Source: an uncultured Lachnospiraceae bacterium (lineage in GTDB: Bacteria; Bacillota; Clostridia; Lachnospirales; Lachnospiraceae). From it: 23,991 nt of DNA. The number at the start of each line of letters is the position of its first letter. Position 1 is the stretch's first letter. The notes under the pieces are model-generated. The model was not told the origin of the DNA and made no database searches. It worked only from the letters and a program-made list of their open reading frames with translations. The stretch covers positions 1-23,991 of the forward strand of contig UQDA01000033.1 of assembly GCA_900539715.1 (NCBI GenBank). Direction: 5' to 3'. The position numbers and the translations under genes were made by a program. Shown piece by piece: positions 14,997 through 22,984 of the stretch.

Positions 14997-16448
14997 ATGA
15001 AAAAATTAAGATTAGGGAAAAAGCTCGCCGCGATCGTGATGGCGGCAGCAGTAGCGGCAGGGACATTTCTGGCATCTCCGGCAGAGGTAAAGGCGGCTGC
15101 GCCTATTGCAAAGGGGATAGATGTTTCAAAGTATCAGGGAGCGGTAAACTGGTCGGCGGTAAAGAATGCGGGATATTCCTTCGCTTTTGTAAAGCTGGGC
15201 AGCGCAAAGAGCGGTCTTGATCCGTTTTACGCAGCAAATATGGCGGGAGCTACAGCGGCAGGAATGAAGGTGGGAACCTATGTGTATTCTTATGCGACCA
15301 CAGTAGAGGGGGCTGTCACGGAGGCTCAGTTCGCGATTGCGGCGATGGCGCCTTATTCGGTAAGCATGCCGGTTGTGTTTGATCTGGAGGATTCTATCCA
15401 TAAGAATATGACGCCGGATCAGCTGGCGTCCCTGACAGTGGCATTCTGCAGCACAGTTCAGAGTGCGGGGTATTATCCGATGGTATATTCCAGCAAAAAC
15501 TGGATGACAGAAAAAATCGCTGCCACACCTTATGATAAATGGATCGCGCAGTACAATACGATATGTGAATATCCGAATCCGGCATTCTGGCAGTTTACGA
15601 GCAAGGGCTCTGTGCCCGGTATCGCGGGCAATGTGGATTTAAACTATCAGTTTAAAGATTATTCCAACCTGATCGTGGCAAACGGCTTTGTGGACCGCAG
15701 CGGCAGCCGTTACTACTATAAAAACTATCGGATGCAGTTTGGATTTGTCGAGGATGCGGGTAAAAAGTATTTTATGAATTCGGACGGTACGCTTTATAAG
15801 AAAGGCTGGCTGGGCGACGGTGTAAACATGATGTATATGGATACGAGTGACGGTCACATGCTCACAGATCTGGTGGAGATAGGCGGCAAAAAATACTATT
15901 TTGCGCCAAACGGCCTGATGCAGCGCGGCATGATACCGTTAAACGGCAAGGTTTATCTGTTTGGGGCGGACGGCGCAATGAGCTATGGCTTTTACAGCGA
16001 CCCGGCGGCGGGGACCCGTTACTTTAAAACGGACGGCTCCATGGCGGCAAACGAGTTCGTAGATGTGAACAAGCAGAGATATTTCTTTGACGCGACCGGC
16101 GTGATGAGTACCGGTATGGTTAATCTGGGCGGTCTGACCTATCTGTTCGGCGCAGACGGGACGATGCAGTACGGCTGGTATACGGATGCTTCCGGCATGC
16201 GTTATTTCCAGGCAGACGGCACGATGGCGGCAAATACGACGCTGACGGTCGACGGCGTGCTGTATACGTTTGACGCGAACGGTCTGGCAGCGGCAGTTCC
16301 GGTGCTGAACCCTGCGGCGTGGGTGACAGATCCTGCGACGGGAGTGACGATAGACGCTTCCACCGGAGAGATTGTACCTCCCGAAACTGTGGCTCAGGTA
16401 ATGGCGCAGGCAGCTGCGGCGGCAGGCTCTGCAGGAGTAGCACAGTAA
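14997..16448 (+). CDS. Secreted GH25 lysozyme with cell-wall-binding repeats
   Basis: A 483-residue exported muramidase. A signal peptide (MKKLRLGKK start, Ala-rich core) ends near VKA-A, about residue 33. The GH25 domain spans about 37-225, with GIDVSKYQG (Asp42), VVFDLED (Asp129, Glu131), a WQF strand at 198-200 and a closing Asp214; these fit the DxE active site of the family. Residues 230-428 are choline/glucan-binding-type repeats (YYF...DG...G). An Ala-rich tail follows. AAGAGG sits 5 nt before the ATG. It lies just after the rpsU terminator, so it needs its own promoter, which I could not identify. The likely role is peptidoglycan turnover or lysis of competitors. Confidence 0.93.
   Translation: MKKLRLGKKLAAIVMAAAVAAGTFLASPAEVKAAAPIAKGIDVSKYQGAVNWSAVKNAGYSFAFVKLGSAKSGLDPFYAANMAGATAAGMKVGTYVYSYATTVEGAVTEAQFAIAAMAPYSVSMPVVFDLEDSIHKNMTPDQLASLTVAFCSTVQSAGYYPMVYSSKNWMTEKIAATPYDKWIAQYNTICEYPNPAFWQFTSKGSVPGIAGNVDLNYQFKDYSNLIVANGFVDRSGSRYYYKNYRMQFGFVEDAGKKYFMNSDGTLYKKGWLGDGVNMMYMDTSDGHMLTDLVEIGGKKYYFAPNGLMQRGMIPLNGKVYLFGADGAMSYGFYSDPAAGTRYFKTDGSMAANEFVDVNKQRYFFDATGVMSTGMVNLGGLTYLFGADGTMQYGWYTDASGMRYFQADGTMAANTTLTVDGVLYTFDANGLAAAVPVLNPAAWVTDPATGVTIDASTGEIVPPETVAQVMAQAAAAAGSAGVAQ
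15684..16280 (+). repeat. Degenerate tandem repeats of the cell-wall-binding domain
   Basis: About nine units of roughly 20 residues, each with an aromatic cluster (YYF, YLF, RYF) and a DG turn. Two longer units of about 70 residues resemble each other most: both contain YLFGADG followed some 20 residues later by RYF, DGxMAAN. This points to block duplication. Confidence 0.75.
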
Positions 16449-16529
16449 GCAAAGAGCGGATAAAGAGGAATAATACAGAAGAGCGCACATAAGAATATTA
16501 TAGAATCCACTTGGAACGGGGAATGTTTT

Positions 16530-17717
16530 ATGGGCAAAACCTTGAGGCAGAGGGCGCTTGTGTGTCTTTTGTCAGTGACGATGGTTCTTATGTGCATGGC
16601 CGGTACGGTGCGGCCGGCATATGCAGCGGAGGGGGCGGTGACTGTTTCGGCGCCGTCCGCTGTTTTGCTTGAGGCGAGCACCGGCAAGGTCATCTGCGAA
16701 AAGGATGCGGACCGCGTCTGCTCTCCGGCGAGCATCACGAAGATAATGACGCTGCTGCTTATCTTTGAAGTGTTGGAAAAAGGGCAGCTCAAGCTTACGG
16801 ACGAGGTGATAACGAGCGAACACGCGCAGTCTATGGGCGGCTCCCAGGTTTTTTTGGAAACAGGGGAGCTTCAGACGGTGGATACGCTTATCAAATGTAT
16901 CGCAGTGGCGAGCGGCAACGATGCGGCGGTGGCGATGGCGGAGCATATCGCAGGGAGCGAAGAAGCGTTTGTGGAGATGATGAACCGTAAGGCGGAGGAA
17001 CTTTCCATGACAAATACGCACTTTGTGGACTGCTGTGGCCTGACTGACGATGACGCGCATCATACGACGGCGCGGGATGTTGCGGTCATGAGCAGGGAGC
17101 TGGTGACCCGTTATCCGGATATTTATCAGTATACGGGCATCTGGATGGAGGATATCACCCATACAACAGCGCGCGGCTCAACGCCTTTCACGCTGTCATC
17201 TACAAATAAGCTCCTGAAAAAATATCAGTGGGCGACAGGATTGAAAACAGGATCGACCGCGAAGGCAAAATACTGTCTGTCGGCGACGGCGAGAAAGGAC
17301 GGGGTGGACCTGATAGCTGTGATAATGACTGCGCCGGACTCCAAATCCCGTTTTGAGGATGCGGCGGCGTTGTTGAATTATGGTTACAGCGTGAGCTCTT
17401 TATATAAGGATGATAATTCCGATACTCTGCCTCCTGTTCCGGTAAAAGGCGGCGTAAAGGAGAACGTTTCGCTGGCATATGCCTCAGGTTTTTCTTATCT
17501 GGACGTGGACGGGAATGATGTGGAGATGGTCCGGAAAAGTGTGAAGCTTCCGGAAGTTGCACAGGCACCCGTCCGGGCAGGAGAAAAGGCCGGGGAGGCA
17601 GAGTATCGTTTAAATGACAAGGTGATAGGCAGCGTTCCCGTATTGTTTGCGGAAAACGTGGAAAAGGCGGTTTACCGGGATTATGTAAAAAAGGCTGCAG
17701 CGCATTTTTTGCTGTAA
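16530..17717 (+). CDS. D-alanyl-D-alanine carboxypeptidase (DacF-like, peptidase S11)
   Basis: A 395-residue penicillin-binding protein that removes the terminal D-Ala of peptidoglycan stem peptides, acting outside the membrane. A signal peptide ends near AYA-AEG (about 33). The three active-site motifs are present: SITK (Ser68, Lys71), SGN (128-130) and KTG (239-241). A C-terminal beta domain (about 295-375) and a short amphipathic end, probably membrane-associating, complete the usual plan. The ribosome site is weak (CGGGGA upstream of ATG 16530). It is the first gene of a compact run with a phosphoesterase, scpA, scpB and a second carboxypeptidase. No convincing promoter was found in the 81-base gap before it. 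Confidence 0.93.
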   Translation: MGKTLRQRALVCLLSVTMVLMCMAGTVRPAYAAEGAVTVSAPSAVLLEASTGKVICEKDADRVCSPASITKIMTLLLIFEVLEKGQLKLTDEVITSEHAQSMGGSQVFLETGELQTVDTLIKCIAVASGNDAAVAMAEHIAGSEEAFVEMMNRKAEELSMTNTHFVDCCGLTDDDAHHTTARDVAVMSRELVTRYPDIYQYTGIWMEDITHTTARGSTPFTLSSTNKLLKKYQWATGLKTGSTAKAKYCLSATARKDGVDLIAVIMTAPDSKSRFEDAAALLNYGYSVSSLYKDDNSDTLPPVPVKGGVKENVSLAYASGFSYLDVDGNDVEMVRKSVKLPEVAQAPVRAGEKAGEAEYRLNDKVIGSVPVLFAENVEKAVYRDYVKKAAAHFLL

Positions 17718-17744
17718 CCTGTACAGAAATGGAGTGAAGGGTCT

Positions 17745-18620
17745 ATGTGGATGACGCTCGGCGTGCTGTTTGTTGCGGTCTGTATCGTATTGCTTGCAGT
17801 GATGGTCTATGATAGCACACGTTTTGTGACGGTCTCATATCAGTTGAGGGTTCCGCATCTGAAAAAAAGAATGCGCATCGTGCTGCTGGCAGATCTGCAT
17901 AATAAGCGCTATGGTGAAAAAAATCAAAAGCTTCTGGATGCAGTTGACGAACAAAAGCCGGATGTGGTTTTATGTGCAGGAGACCTTATCACATCTAAGC
18001 CAAAGGCGTCTATGGATAATGCGATGGATCTGGTAAGTGCTCTTGCGGGAAAATATCCTTTTTATTATGGAAACGGCAACCATGAATACCGGATATTTCA
18101 TGAACCGGGGACCTACGGCAGGATGGGGGAGCGCTGGAGAGCGTTTTTGAAAGGATGCCATGTCAGAATGCTGGAAAATGCGTGCATATTTCTGGAGGAG
18201 TATAATGTGCGTATCTGTGGACTGGACCTGCCAACGAGCTGCTATAAGAAGCTGGACAGAGGGAAGATCGATAAAAAGGCACTGAATAGATTTCTGGGGA
18301 AACATGAAGACGGCGTCTGCAATATACTTTTGGCGCATAATCCGGCTTTTTTTGAGACATATGCGGAATGGGGGGCAGAGCTGACCCTGTCGGGGCATGT
18401 GCATGGCGGGATAGTGCGCCTGCCCTGGATAGGCGGGGTTTTGTCGACCTCCCTGACGCTGTTCCCCAGATATGACGGCGGCTTGTATGAAAAGGACGGC
18501 AGGAAGATGGTCATCAGCCGGGGGCTTGGCAGTCATACGATACCGGTGCGGCTGTTTAACCCGGCAGAGCTTGTAAGTATCGAACTGATACCGGAGGATA
18601 AAAACGGAAATGGCACTTGA
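17745..18620 (+). CDS. Membrane-anchored metallophosphoesterase
   Basis: A 291-residue calcineurin-like phosphoesterase with one N-terminal membrane helix (about 4-22). The metal-binding motifs appear in order: DLH (Asp50, His52), GD (79-80), GNHE (111-114), AHNP (His198) and GHVH (217-220). These define a complete dinuclear metal site. Relatives in this family include YkuE-type enzymes, some of which act on UDP-diacylglucosamine-like lipids, but the substrate here cannot be assigned. Orientation of the catalytic domain is uncertain because the N-terminal helix is an anchor and not a cleavable signal. GGAGTGAAGGG precedes the ATG. Its end overlaps scpA by 11 bases, indicating translational coupling. 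Confidence 0.9.
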   Translation: MWMTLGVLFVAVCIVLLAVMVYDSTRFVTVSYQLRVPHLKKRMRIVLLADLHNKRYGEKNQKLLDAVDEQKPDVVLCAGDLITSKPKASMDNAMDLVSALAGKYPFYYGNGNHEYRIFHEPGTYGRMGERWRAFLKGCHVRMLENACIFLEEYNVRICGLDLPTSCYKKLDRGKIDKKALNRFLGKHEDGVCNILLAHNPAFFETYAEWGAELTLSGHVHGGIVRLPWIGGVLSTSLTLFPRYDGGLYEKDGRKMVISRGLGSHTIPVRLFNPAELVSIELIPEDKNGNGT

Positions 18621-19359
18621 GGTAAAGCTGGAAGCATTTGAGGGTCCGCTGGACCTGCTTCTGCATCTGATAGAAAAAAACAAGATAGATATCTATGATA
18701 TTCCGATAGCAGAGATTACGGAGCAGTATCTGGACTATATCCGGCAGATGGAAACAGAGGATATGAATGTGATGAGCGAGTTTTTGCTCATGGCGGCTAC
18801 CCTTCTGGATATCAAGTGCAGGATGCTTTTGCCGCGAGAGGTCAATGAAGAAGGCGAAGAGGAAGATCCGAGGGCAGAGCTGGTTGAAAAGCTGCTGGAA
18901 TACAAGATGTATAAATATATGTCCTATGAGCTGAAAGATATGCAGGTGGATGCCGCCCGGAGCTTTTATAAGCTCAGGACGGTGCCAAAAGAGGTGGAGG
19001 CATACCGGGAGCCCATCGATTACGAGGCGCTTCTGGGCGGCATGACGCTGGCGAAGTTGCAGGCGATATTCGAAAGCGTGCTGAAGCGCCAGGAGGACAA
19101 GCTTGATCCGGTGAGGAGTAATTTTGGACGTATCGAAAAGGACGAGATAAATGTAGATGAAAAATCCGTCTATGTACAGGATTACATCCGCTGTCACAGT
19201 CATTTTTCTTTTCGCGACCTTTTGGAAAAGCAGCGCAGCAAAACGGAAGTGATAGTGACATTTCTTGTGGTACTGGAAATGATGAAGACGGGGCAGATAA
19301 CGGCGCAGCAGGAGTCGGCGGACGGTGAGATTATGATAACGGTCAGAAGAAACCCGTAA
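18610..19359 (+). CDS. scpA: Segregation and condensation protein A
   Basis: A 249-residue kleisin subunit of the SMC-ScpAB condensin complex, which bridges the SMC head domains and compacts newly replicated origins. The N-terminal family signature (FEGPLDLLLHLIEKNKIDIYD, residues 9-29) binds the SMC neck. The C-terminal part (HSHFSFRDLLEKQRSKTEVIVTFL) forms the winged helix that contacts the SMC cap. The start ATG 18610 has GGAGG upstream inside the phosphoesterase gene and overlaps its end. scpB follows 15 bases downstream. Isoleucine is often encoded by ATA. Confidence 0.97.
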   Translation: MALEVKLEAFEGPLDLLLHLIEKNKIDIYDIPIAEITEQYLDYIRQMETEDMNVMSEFLLMAATLLDIKCRMLLPREVNEEGEEEDPRAELVEKLLEYKMYKYMSYELKDMQVDAARSFYKLRTVPKEVEAYREPIDYEALLGGMTLAKLQAIFESVLKRQEDKLDPVRSNFGRIEKDEINVDEKSVYVQDYIRCHSHFSFRDLLEKQRSKTEVIVTFLVVLEMMKTGQITAQQESADGEIMITVRRNP

Positions 19360-19374
19360 AAAGAGGCAGGGAAG

Positions 19375-19944
19375 ATGAACGATAAGAAAAAAGAAGCGGC
19401 TCTTGAGGCGATACTTTTTGCGATGGGAGAGTCGGTAGAGCAAAAGAAGCTGGCTGATGCCATCGGAGAAACATCGGAAAAAACAGGAGAGCTGTTGGAA
19501 AAAATGCGTCAGCGCTGGGACCGGGAAGGGCGTGGGGTTGCCCTGATAGCGCTGGAGGGTTCCTGGCAGATGTGTACGCGGGCAGAATATTATGACTGTC
19601 TCATCAGGATAGCAAAGGCGCCTCAGAAGTATTCGCTGTCCGATACACTGATGGAGACGCTCTCCATTGTGGCGTACAAGCAGCCGGTGACAAAGCTCGA
19701 CGTGGAGAAGATACGCGGCGTCAACTGCGACCATGCGATAAACAAGCTGGTGGAATACGGGCTTGTGGAGGAGATAGGCCGTCTGGATGCGCCGGGACGT
19801 CCTCTGCTATTCGGGACGACAGAACAGTTTTTAAGAAGCTTCGGCGTCGGCTCCCTGTCAGAGCTTCCTGAGCTTTCCGCACTCCAGGTAGAGGAATTTA
19901 AGGAGCAGGCGGAGCAGGAAGTAGTGCTGCAGCTTCAGGGATAA
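19375..19944 (+). CDS. scpB: Segregation and condensation protein B
   Basis: A 189-residue partner of ScpA, which dimerises through two winged-helix domains and regulates the SMC ring. The N-terminal helix EAALEAILFAMGE and the central SDTLMETLSIVAYKQPVTK, followed by the GLVEEIGR and DAPGRP segments, are family hallmarks. Length is normal. The start has AGGCAGGGAAG upstream. Six of nine isoleucine codons are ATA, the highest such share I counted here. Confidence 0.97.
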   Translation: MNDKKKEAALEAILFAMGESVEQKKLADAIGETSEKTGELLEKMRQRWDREGRGVALIALEGSWQMCTRAEYYDCLIRIAKAPQKYSLSDTLMETLSIVAYKQPVTKLDVEKIRGVNCDHAINKLVEYGLVEEIGRLDAPGRPLLFGTTEQFLRSFGVGSLSELPELSALQVEEFKEQAEQEVVLQLQG

Positions 19945-19995
19945 AAGGGAAAATTACTTCATAAGATGATAAAAACCCGTAAAAGGGGGACAAAA

Positions 19996-21363
19996 ATGAA
20001 GATGGAGGACGGGAGCAGGCGAAAAAAGTGGGCGGCAGGCATTGTTCTGGCGGTATTGGTCATAGGGGTCTTTGGATGTAATATACACCAAAGGCAGAAG
20101 ACAGCTGACAGAATGATGAGCAGTCCGGTGAATGCTGAAGTCCGTGCAGACGACCGAAAAGAAGAAAAAAGTACAACCAGTCAATTATACGCCCGGGCCG
20201 CAGTCCTGATGGATGCGGACAACGGGCGTATTTTATTGGGAAAAAATGAGGATGAAGCACTTCCGATGGCTAGCACGACCAAAATAATGACCTGTATTCT
20301 CGCCCTTGAAAAAGGGGACACAGAGGATGTGGCAGAGGTATCCGCTTATGGAGCAGGTCAGCCGAAGGTACATATGGGGGCAAAAAAAGGTGAGTCTTAC
20401 CGCATCGGGGATCTTCTTTATGCCCTGATGCTGGAGTCATACAATGATGCGGCGGTGATCATTGCGGAATATTATGGAAGTCAGATGGCAGGGCTTTCCG
20501 GAGATATCGCATCACATTCGGCAGCGGAGAGCAAACGGGCGGTATTGGCCTTTACTGCAGAGATGACAAAAAAGGCAAAGGAGCTGGGATGTAAGGATAC
20601 CTTTTTTGTTACGCCGAACGGGCTGGATGGCTCATTGGAACTGAAAAAGAGCGGGGAGAGCATAAACTATGAACACCACACAACGGCGGCGGATCTGGCG
20701 GCAGTCATGAGCTACTGCATCGCAAAGTCTCCAAAAAAGGAAGCATTTCTGAAAATAACGAGAACACCTTCCTATACGTTTCATGACCGGAAGCGGATGG
20801 AAAGCGGATGGCAGGAAGGAAGCAGAACAGTCGCCTGTATGAATCACAATGCCTTTCTGCAGATGATGGACGGTGCGCTCTCAGGGAAGACCGGTTTTAC
20901 GGGAAAAGCGGGATATTGTTATGTGGGTGCGCTGGAAAAGGACAAAAAGCGATTCACAATCGCTCTTCTGGCATGCGGATGGCCGAACAATAAGAGCTGG
21001 AAATGGCATGATGCGAGACTTTTGTATGAATACGGGCTGGAACATTACGACCGGAGAGATATACGGGAGGAAAGGATACTTCCGGATGTAAGGGTGAAAA
21101 ACGGACAAAGGGATTCTGCCGGTCTGGAATGTCGGGAGGAAACGATAGAGCTTCTGCTTTCACGGGAGGATGAGATAAAAGTGGAATGGGATGTCCCGAA
21201 ATCTCTGACGGCTCCGGTCGTAAAGGGAGAGCAGGTGGGACGTGTGGCGTATTTTGTGAACGGGGAGCTTTATAGGGAATTTCCTGTAACAGCAACTGAA
21301 AATGTGCCGGAAATTACGTATTTTTACTGTATAATACGGATAATCAGGAACATTTTTCTGTGA
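19996..21363 (+). CDS. Second D-alanyl-D-alanine carboxypeptidase-like protein (S11)
   Basis: A 455-residue S11-family serine D,D-peptidase. Motifs are STTK (Ser93, Lys96), SYN (148-150) and KTG (298-300). An N-terminal hydrophobic helix (about 12-27) ends in GC; this could be a signal anchor or a weak lipobox with Cys28. Compared with the first carboxypeptidase it carries extra sequence between SYN and KTG, including a Ser/Ala-rich insert around 165-182. The C-terminal beta domain ends in a short amphipathic helix with an Ile-Arg pattern. I prefer ATG 19996, which has AAGGGGG 6-7 nt upstream; the in-frame ATG at 19966 lacks good spacing. It is the last gene of the scp run; no clear terminator follows. 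Confidence 0.9.
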   Translation: MKMEDGSRRKKWAAGIVLAVLVIGVFGCNIHQRQKTADRMMSSPVNAEVRADDRKEEKSTTSQLYARAAVLMDADNGRILLGKNEDEALPMASTTKIMTCILALEKGDTEDVAEVSAYGAGQPKVHMGAKKGESYRIGDLLYALMLESYNDAAVIIAEYYGSQMAGLSGDIASHSAAESKRAVLAFTAEMTKKAKELGCKDTFFVTPNGLDGSLELKKSGESINYEHHTTAADLAAVMSYCIAKSPKKEAFLKITRTPSYTFHDRKRMESGWQEGSRTVACMNHNAFLQMMDGALSGKTGFTGKAGYCYVGALEKDKKRFTIALLACGWPNNKSWKWHDARLLYEYGLEHYDRRDIREERILPDVRVKNGQRDSAGLECREETIELLLSREDEIKVEWDVPKSLTAPVVKGEQVGRVAYFVNGELYREFPVTATENVPEITYFYCIIRIIRNIFL

Positions 21364-21443
21364 AACAAGGACAAAAATGTGGAAGAAAAGACAAAAAAAT
21401 AAGTAAAATATTTCAGTTTTGTATCTGGCGGCTCTCAGCGTTT

Positions 21444-21468
21444 CGTGGTATACTACAAAAGTACCACG
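21444..21468 (+). promoter_or_regulatory. Extended -10 promoter inside an inverted repeat
   Basis: TATACT at 21449-21454 is preceded by TG at 21446-21447, an extended -10 box; no good -35 was found. The box lies within a 7-bp inverted repeat, CGTGGTA (21444-21450) and TACCACG (21462-21468). A repressor bound to such a palindrome would block the promoter, so it may be an operator. Alternatively it is only a small hairpin. The gap 21364-21534 holds nothing else I can support. Confidence 0.45.
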
Positions 21469-21534
21469 GTTAGGGAATGTGGTGCAGATTGGATTGGTCT
21501 ATATGTATGACAATATAAGATGGAGGGCTGAAAA

Positions 21535-22965
21535 ATGAGCAATACTTCACAAGCGAGTCAAAGAATCAATGCTTTACTCGACCCAAACAGTTTCGTTGAA
21601 ATTGGTGCGAAGGTTACTGCCAGAGCAACGGATTTCAATCTGAAACAGACACCTACTCCCTCGGACGGCGTGCTCACCGGTTACGGGGTGATCGATGGCA
21701 ACCTTGTGTATGTGTACAGTCAGGATGCTTCTGTATTGGGCGGAAGCGTGGGAGAAATGCATGCCCGCAAGATTACGCGGCTGTATGAACTGGCAATGAA
21801 GACAGGAGCTCCGGTTATCGGTTTGATCGATTCTGCAGGTCTGAGGCTTCAGGAGGCGACAGATGCGTTGAACGGATTTGGGGAGATTTACCGCAGCCAG
21901 GCACTGGCTTCCGGTGTGATACCGCAGATAACGGCAGTATTCGGTAATTGCGGCGGCGGACTGGCGATCATCCCGGGGATGACAGATTTCACATTTATGG
22001 AGAAGGACAGTGCGAAGCTGTTCGTCAATTCCCCGAATGCGATCGCAGGAAACAGTACGGAAAAATGCGATACCTCTTCTGCGGCATTTCAGAGCAGCGA
22101 GAGCGGTCTGGTCGATTTTGTAGGAACAGAAGGAGAGATACTGTCGGGAATCCGCGAGCTGATATGTATGCTTCCTGGCAATAACGAGGACAATGATTCT
22201 TACGAAGAGTGTACAGACGATCTTAACCGTACGAATCCGGAGCTTGCCTCCTGTACAGGCGATACGGCGCTTGCGCTTTCCATCCTTGCGGATAACGGCT
22301 GTTTTGTAGAAGTAAAGAGCGCGTATGCAAAAGATATGGTTACCGGATTTTTGCGGCTCAACGGTGATACAGTGGGCGCAGTTGCAAACCGCAGCGAAGT
22401 TTATGATGAAGAGGGAAAGGTTTCCGAGAGCTTTGATGCATCCCTTTCTGCGGCAGGCTGCGAAAAAGCGGCAGATTTTGTAAACTTCTGTGATGCTTTC
22501 GGCATTCCGGTCGTAACGCTTACAAACGTAAAAGGATACGCAGCATGCGAAAACTCTGAAAAACGTATCGCGAAAGCAGCGGCAAGGCTGACGGCGGCAT
22601 TTGTAAATGCGACTGTCCCGAAGGTGAACGTAATATGCGGTAAGGCGTTTGGAAGTGCTTATAATGTAATGAATTCCAAGGCTCTGGGAGCTGATATTAC
22701 ATATGCGTGGCCGACGGCACAGATAGGGATGATGGATGCAAAGCTCGTAGCCAGAATTATGTGCGATGGTCAGGATGCTGCGGCACAGGATGCATGTGCG
22801 GCAGAATACGAAAAGCTGCAGACAAGCGCGGAAAGCGCGGCTCAAAGAGGCTATGTGGACCAGATTATCGAGGCGGCGGACACAAGAAAATATGTGATAG
22901 GTGCGCTGGAGATGCTGTTTACAAAGCGGGAAGATAGGCCTGCAAAAAAGCACGGCACAGTCTAG
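21535..22965 (+). CDS. Biotin-dependent acyl-CoA carboxyltransferase/decarboxylase subunit (MmdA-like, divergent)
   Basis: A 476-residue carboxyltransferase with two crotonase-fold halves. In complexes of this kind it moves CO2 from an acyl-CoA such as methylmalonyl-CoA to the biotin of a carrier protein. The N-half shows DSAGLRLQEA (99-108) and FGNCGGGLAIIPGMTDFTFM (136-155), forming the CoA-side oxyanion hole. The C-half shows CGKAFGSAYNVM (368-379) and AWPTAQIGMM (391-400). It is shorter than the usual 510 or so residues of MmdA, and the usual PG...E...G.I..GA region is replaced by VKGYAACENSEKRIAKAAAR. An OadG-like protein and a biotin carrier follow, supporting a sodium-pumping decarboxylase. 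The acyl-CoA substrate is not determined. GGAGGG precedes the ATG. Confidence 0.85.
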   Translation: MSNTSQASQRINALLDPNSFVEIGAKVTARATDFNLKQTPTPSDGVLTGYGVIDGNLVYVYSQDASVLGGSVGEMHARKITRLYELAMKTGAPVIGLIDSAGLRLQEATDALNGFGEIYRSQALASGVIPQITAVFGNCGGGLAIIPGMTDFTFMEKDSAKLFVNSPNAIAGNSTEKCDTSSAAFQSSESGLVDFVGTEGEILSGIRELICMLPGNNEDNDSYEECTDDLNRTNPELASCTGDTALALSILADNGCFVEVKSAYAKDMVTGFLRLNGDTVGAVANRSEVYDEEGKVSESFDASLSAAGCEKAADFVNFCDAFGIPVVTLTNVKGYAACENSEKRIAKAAARLTAAFVNATVPKVNVICGKAFGSAYNVMNSKALGADITYAWPTAQIGMMDAKLVARIMCDGQDAAAQDACAAEYEKLQTSAESAAQRGYVDQIIEAADTRKYVIGALEMLFTKREDRPAKKHGTV

Positions 22966-22984
22966 GAAAGGGAGCTGTTTCATT

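Noticed and set aside
18556..19734. Minus-strand open frame of 392 codons opposite scpA and scpB
   Set aside because: scpA and scpB are unmistakable on the plus strand. The antisense product is rich in His/Arg/Leu without any recognisable fold.
21377..21406. Tiny ORF MWKKRQKNK downstream of the second carboxypeptidase
   Set aside because: Nine codons, no ribosome site and A-rich sequence; likely chance.
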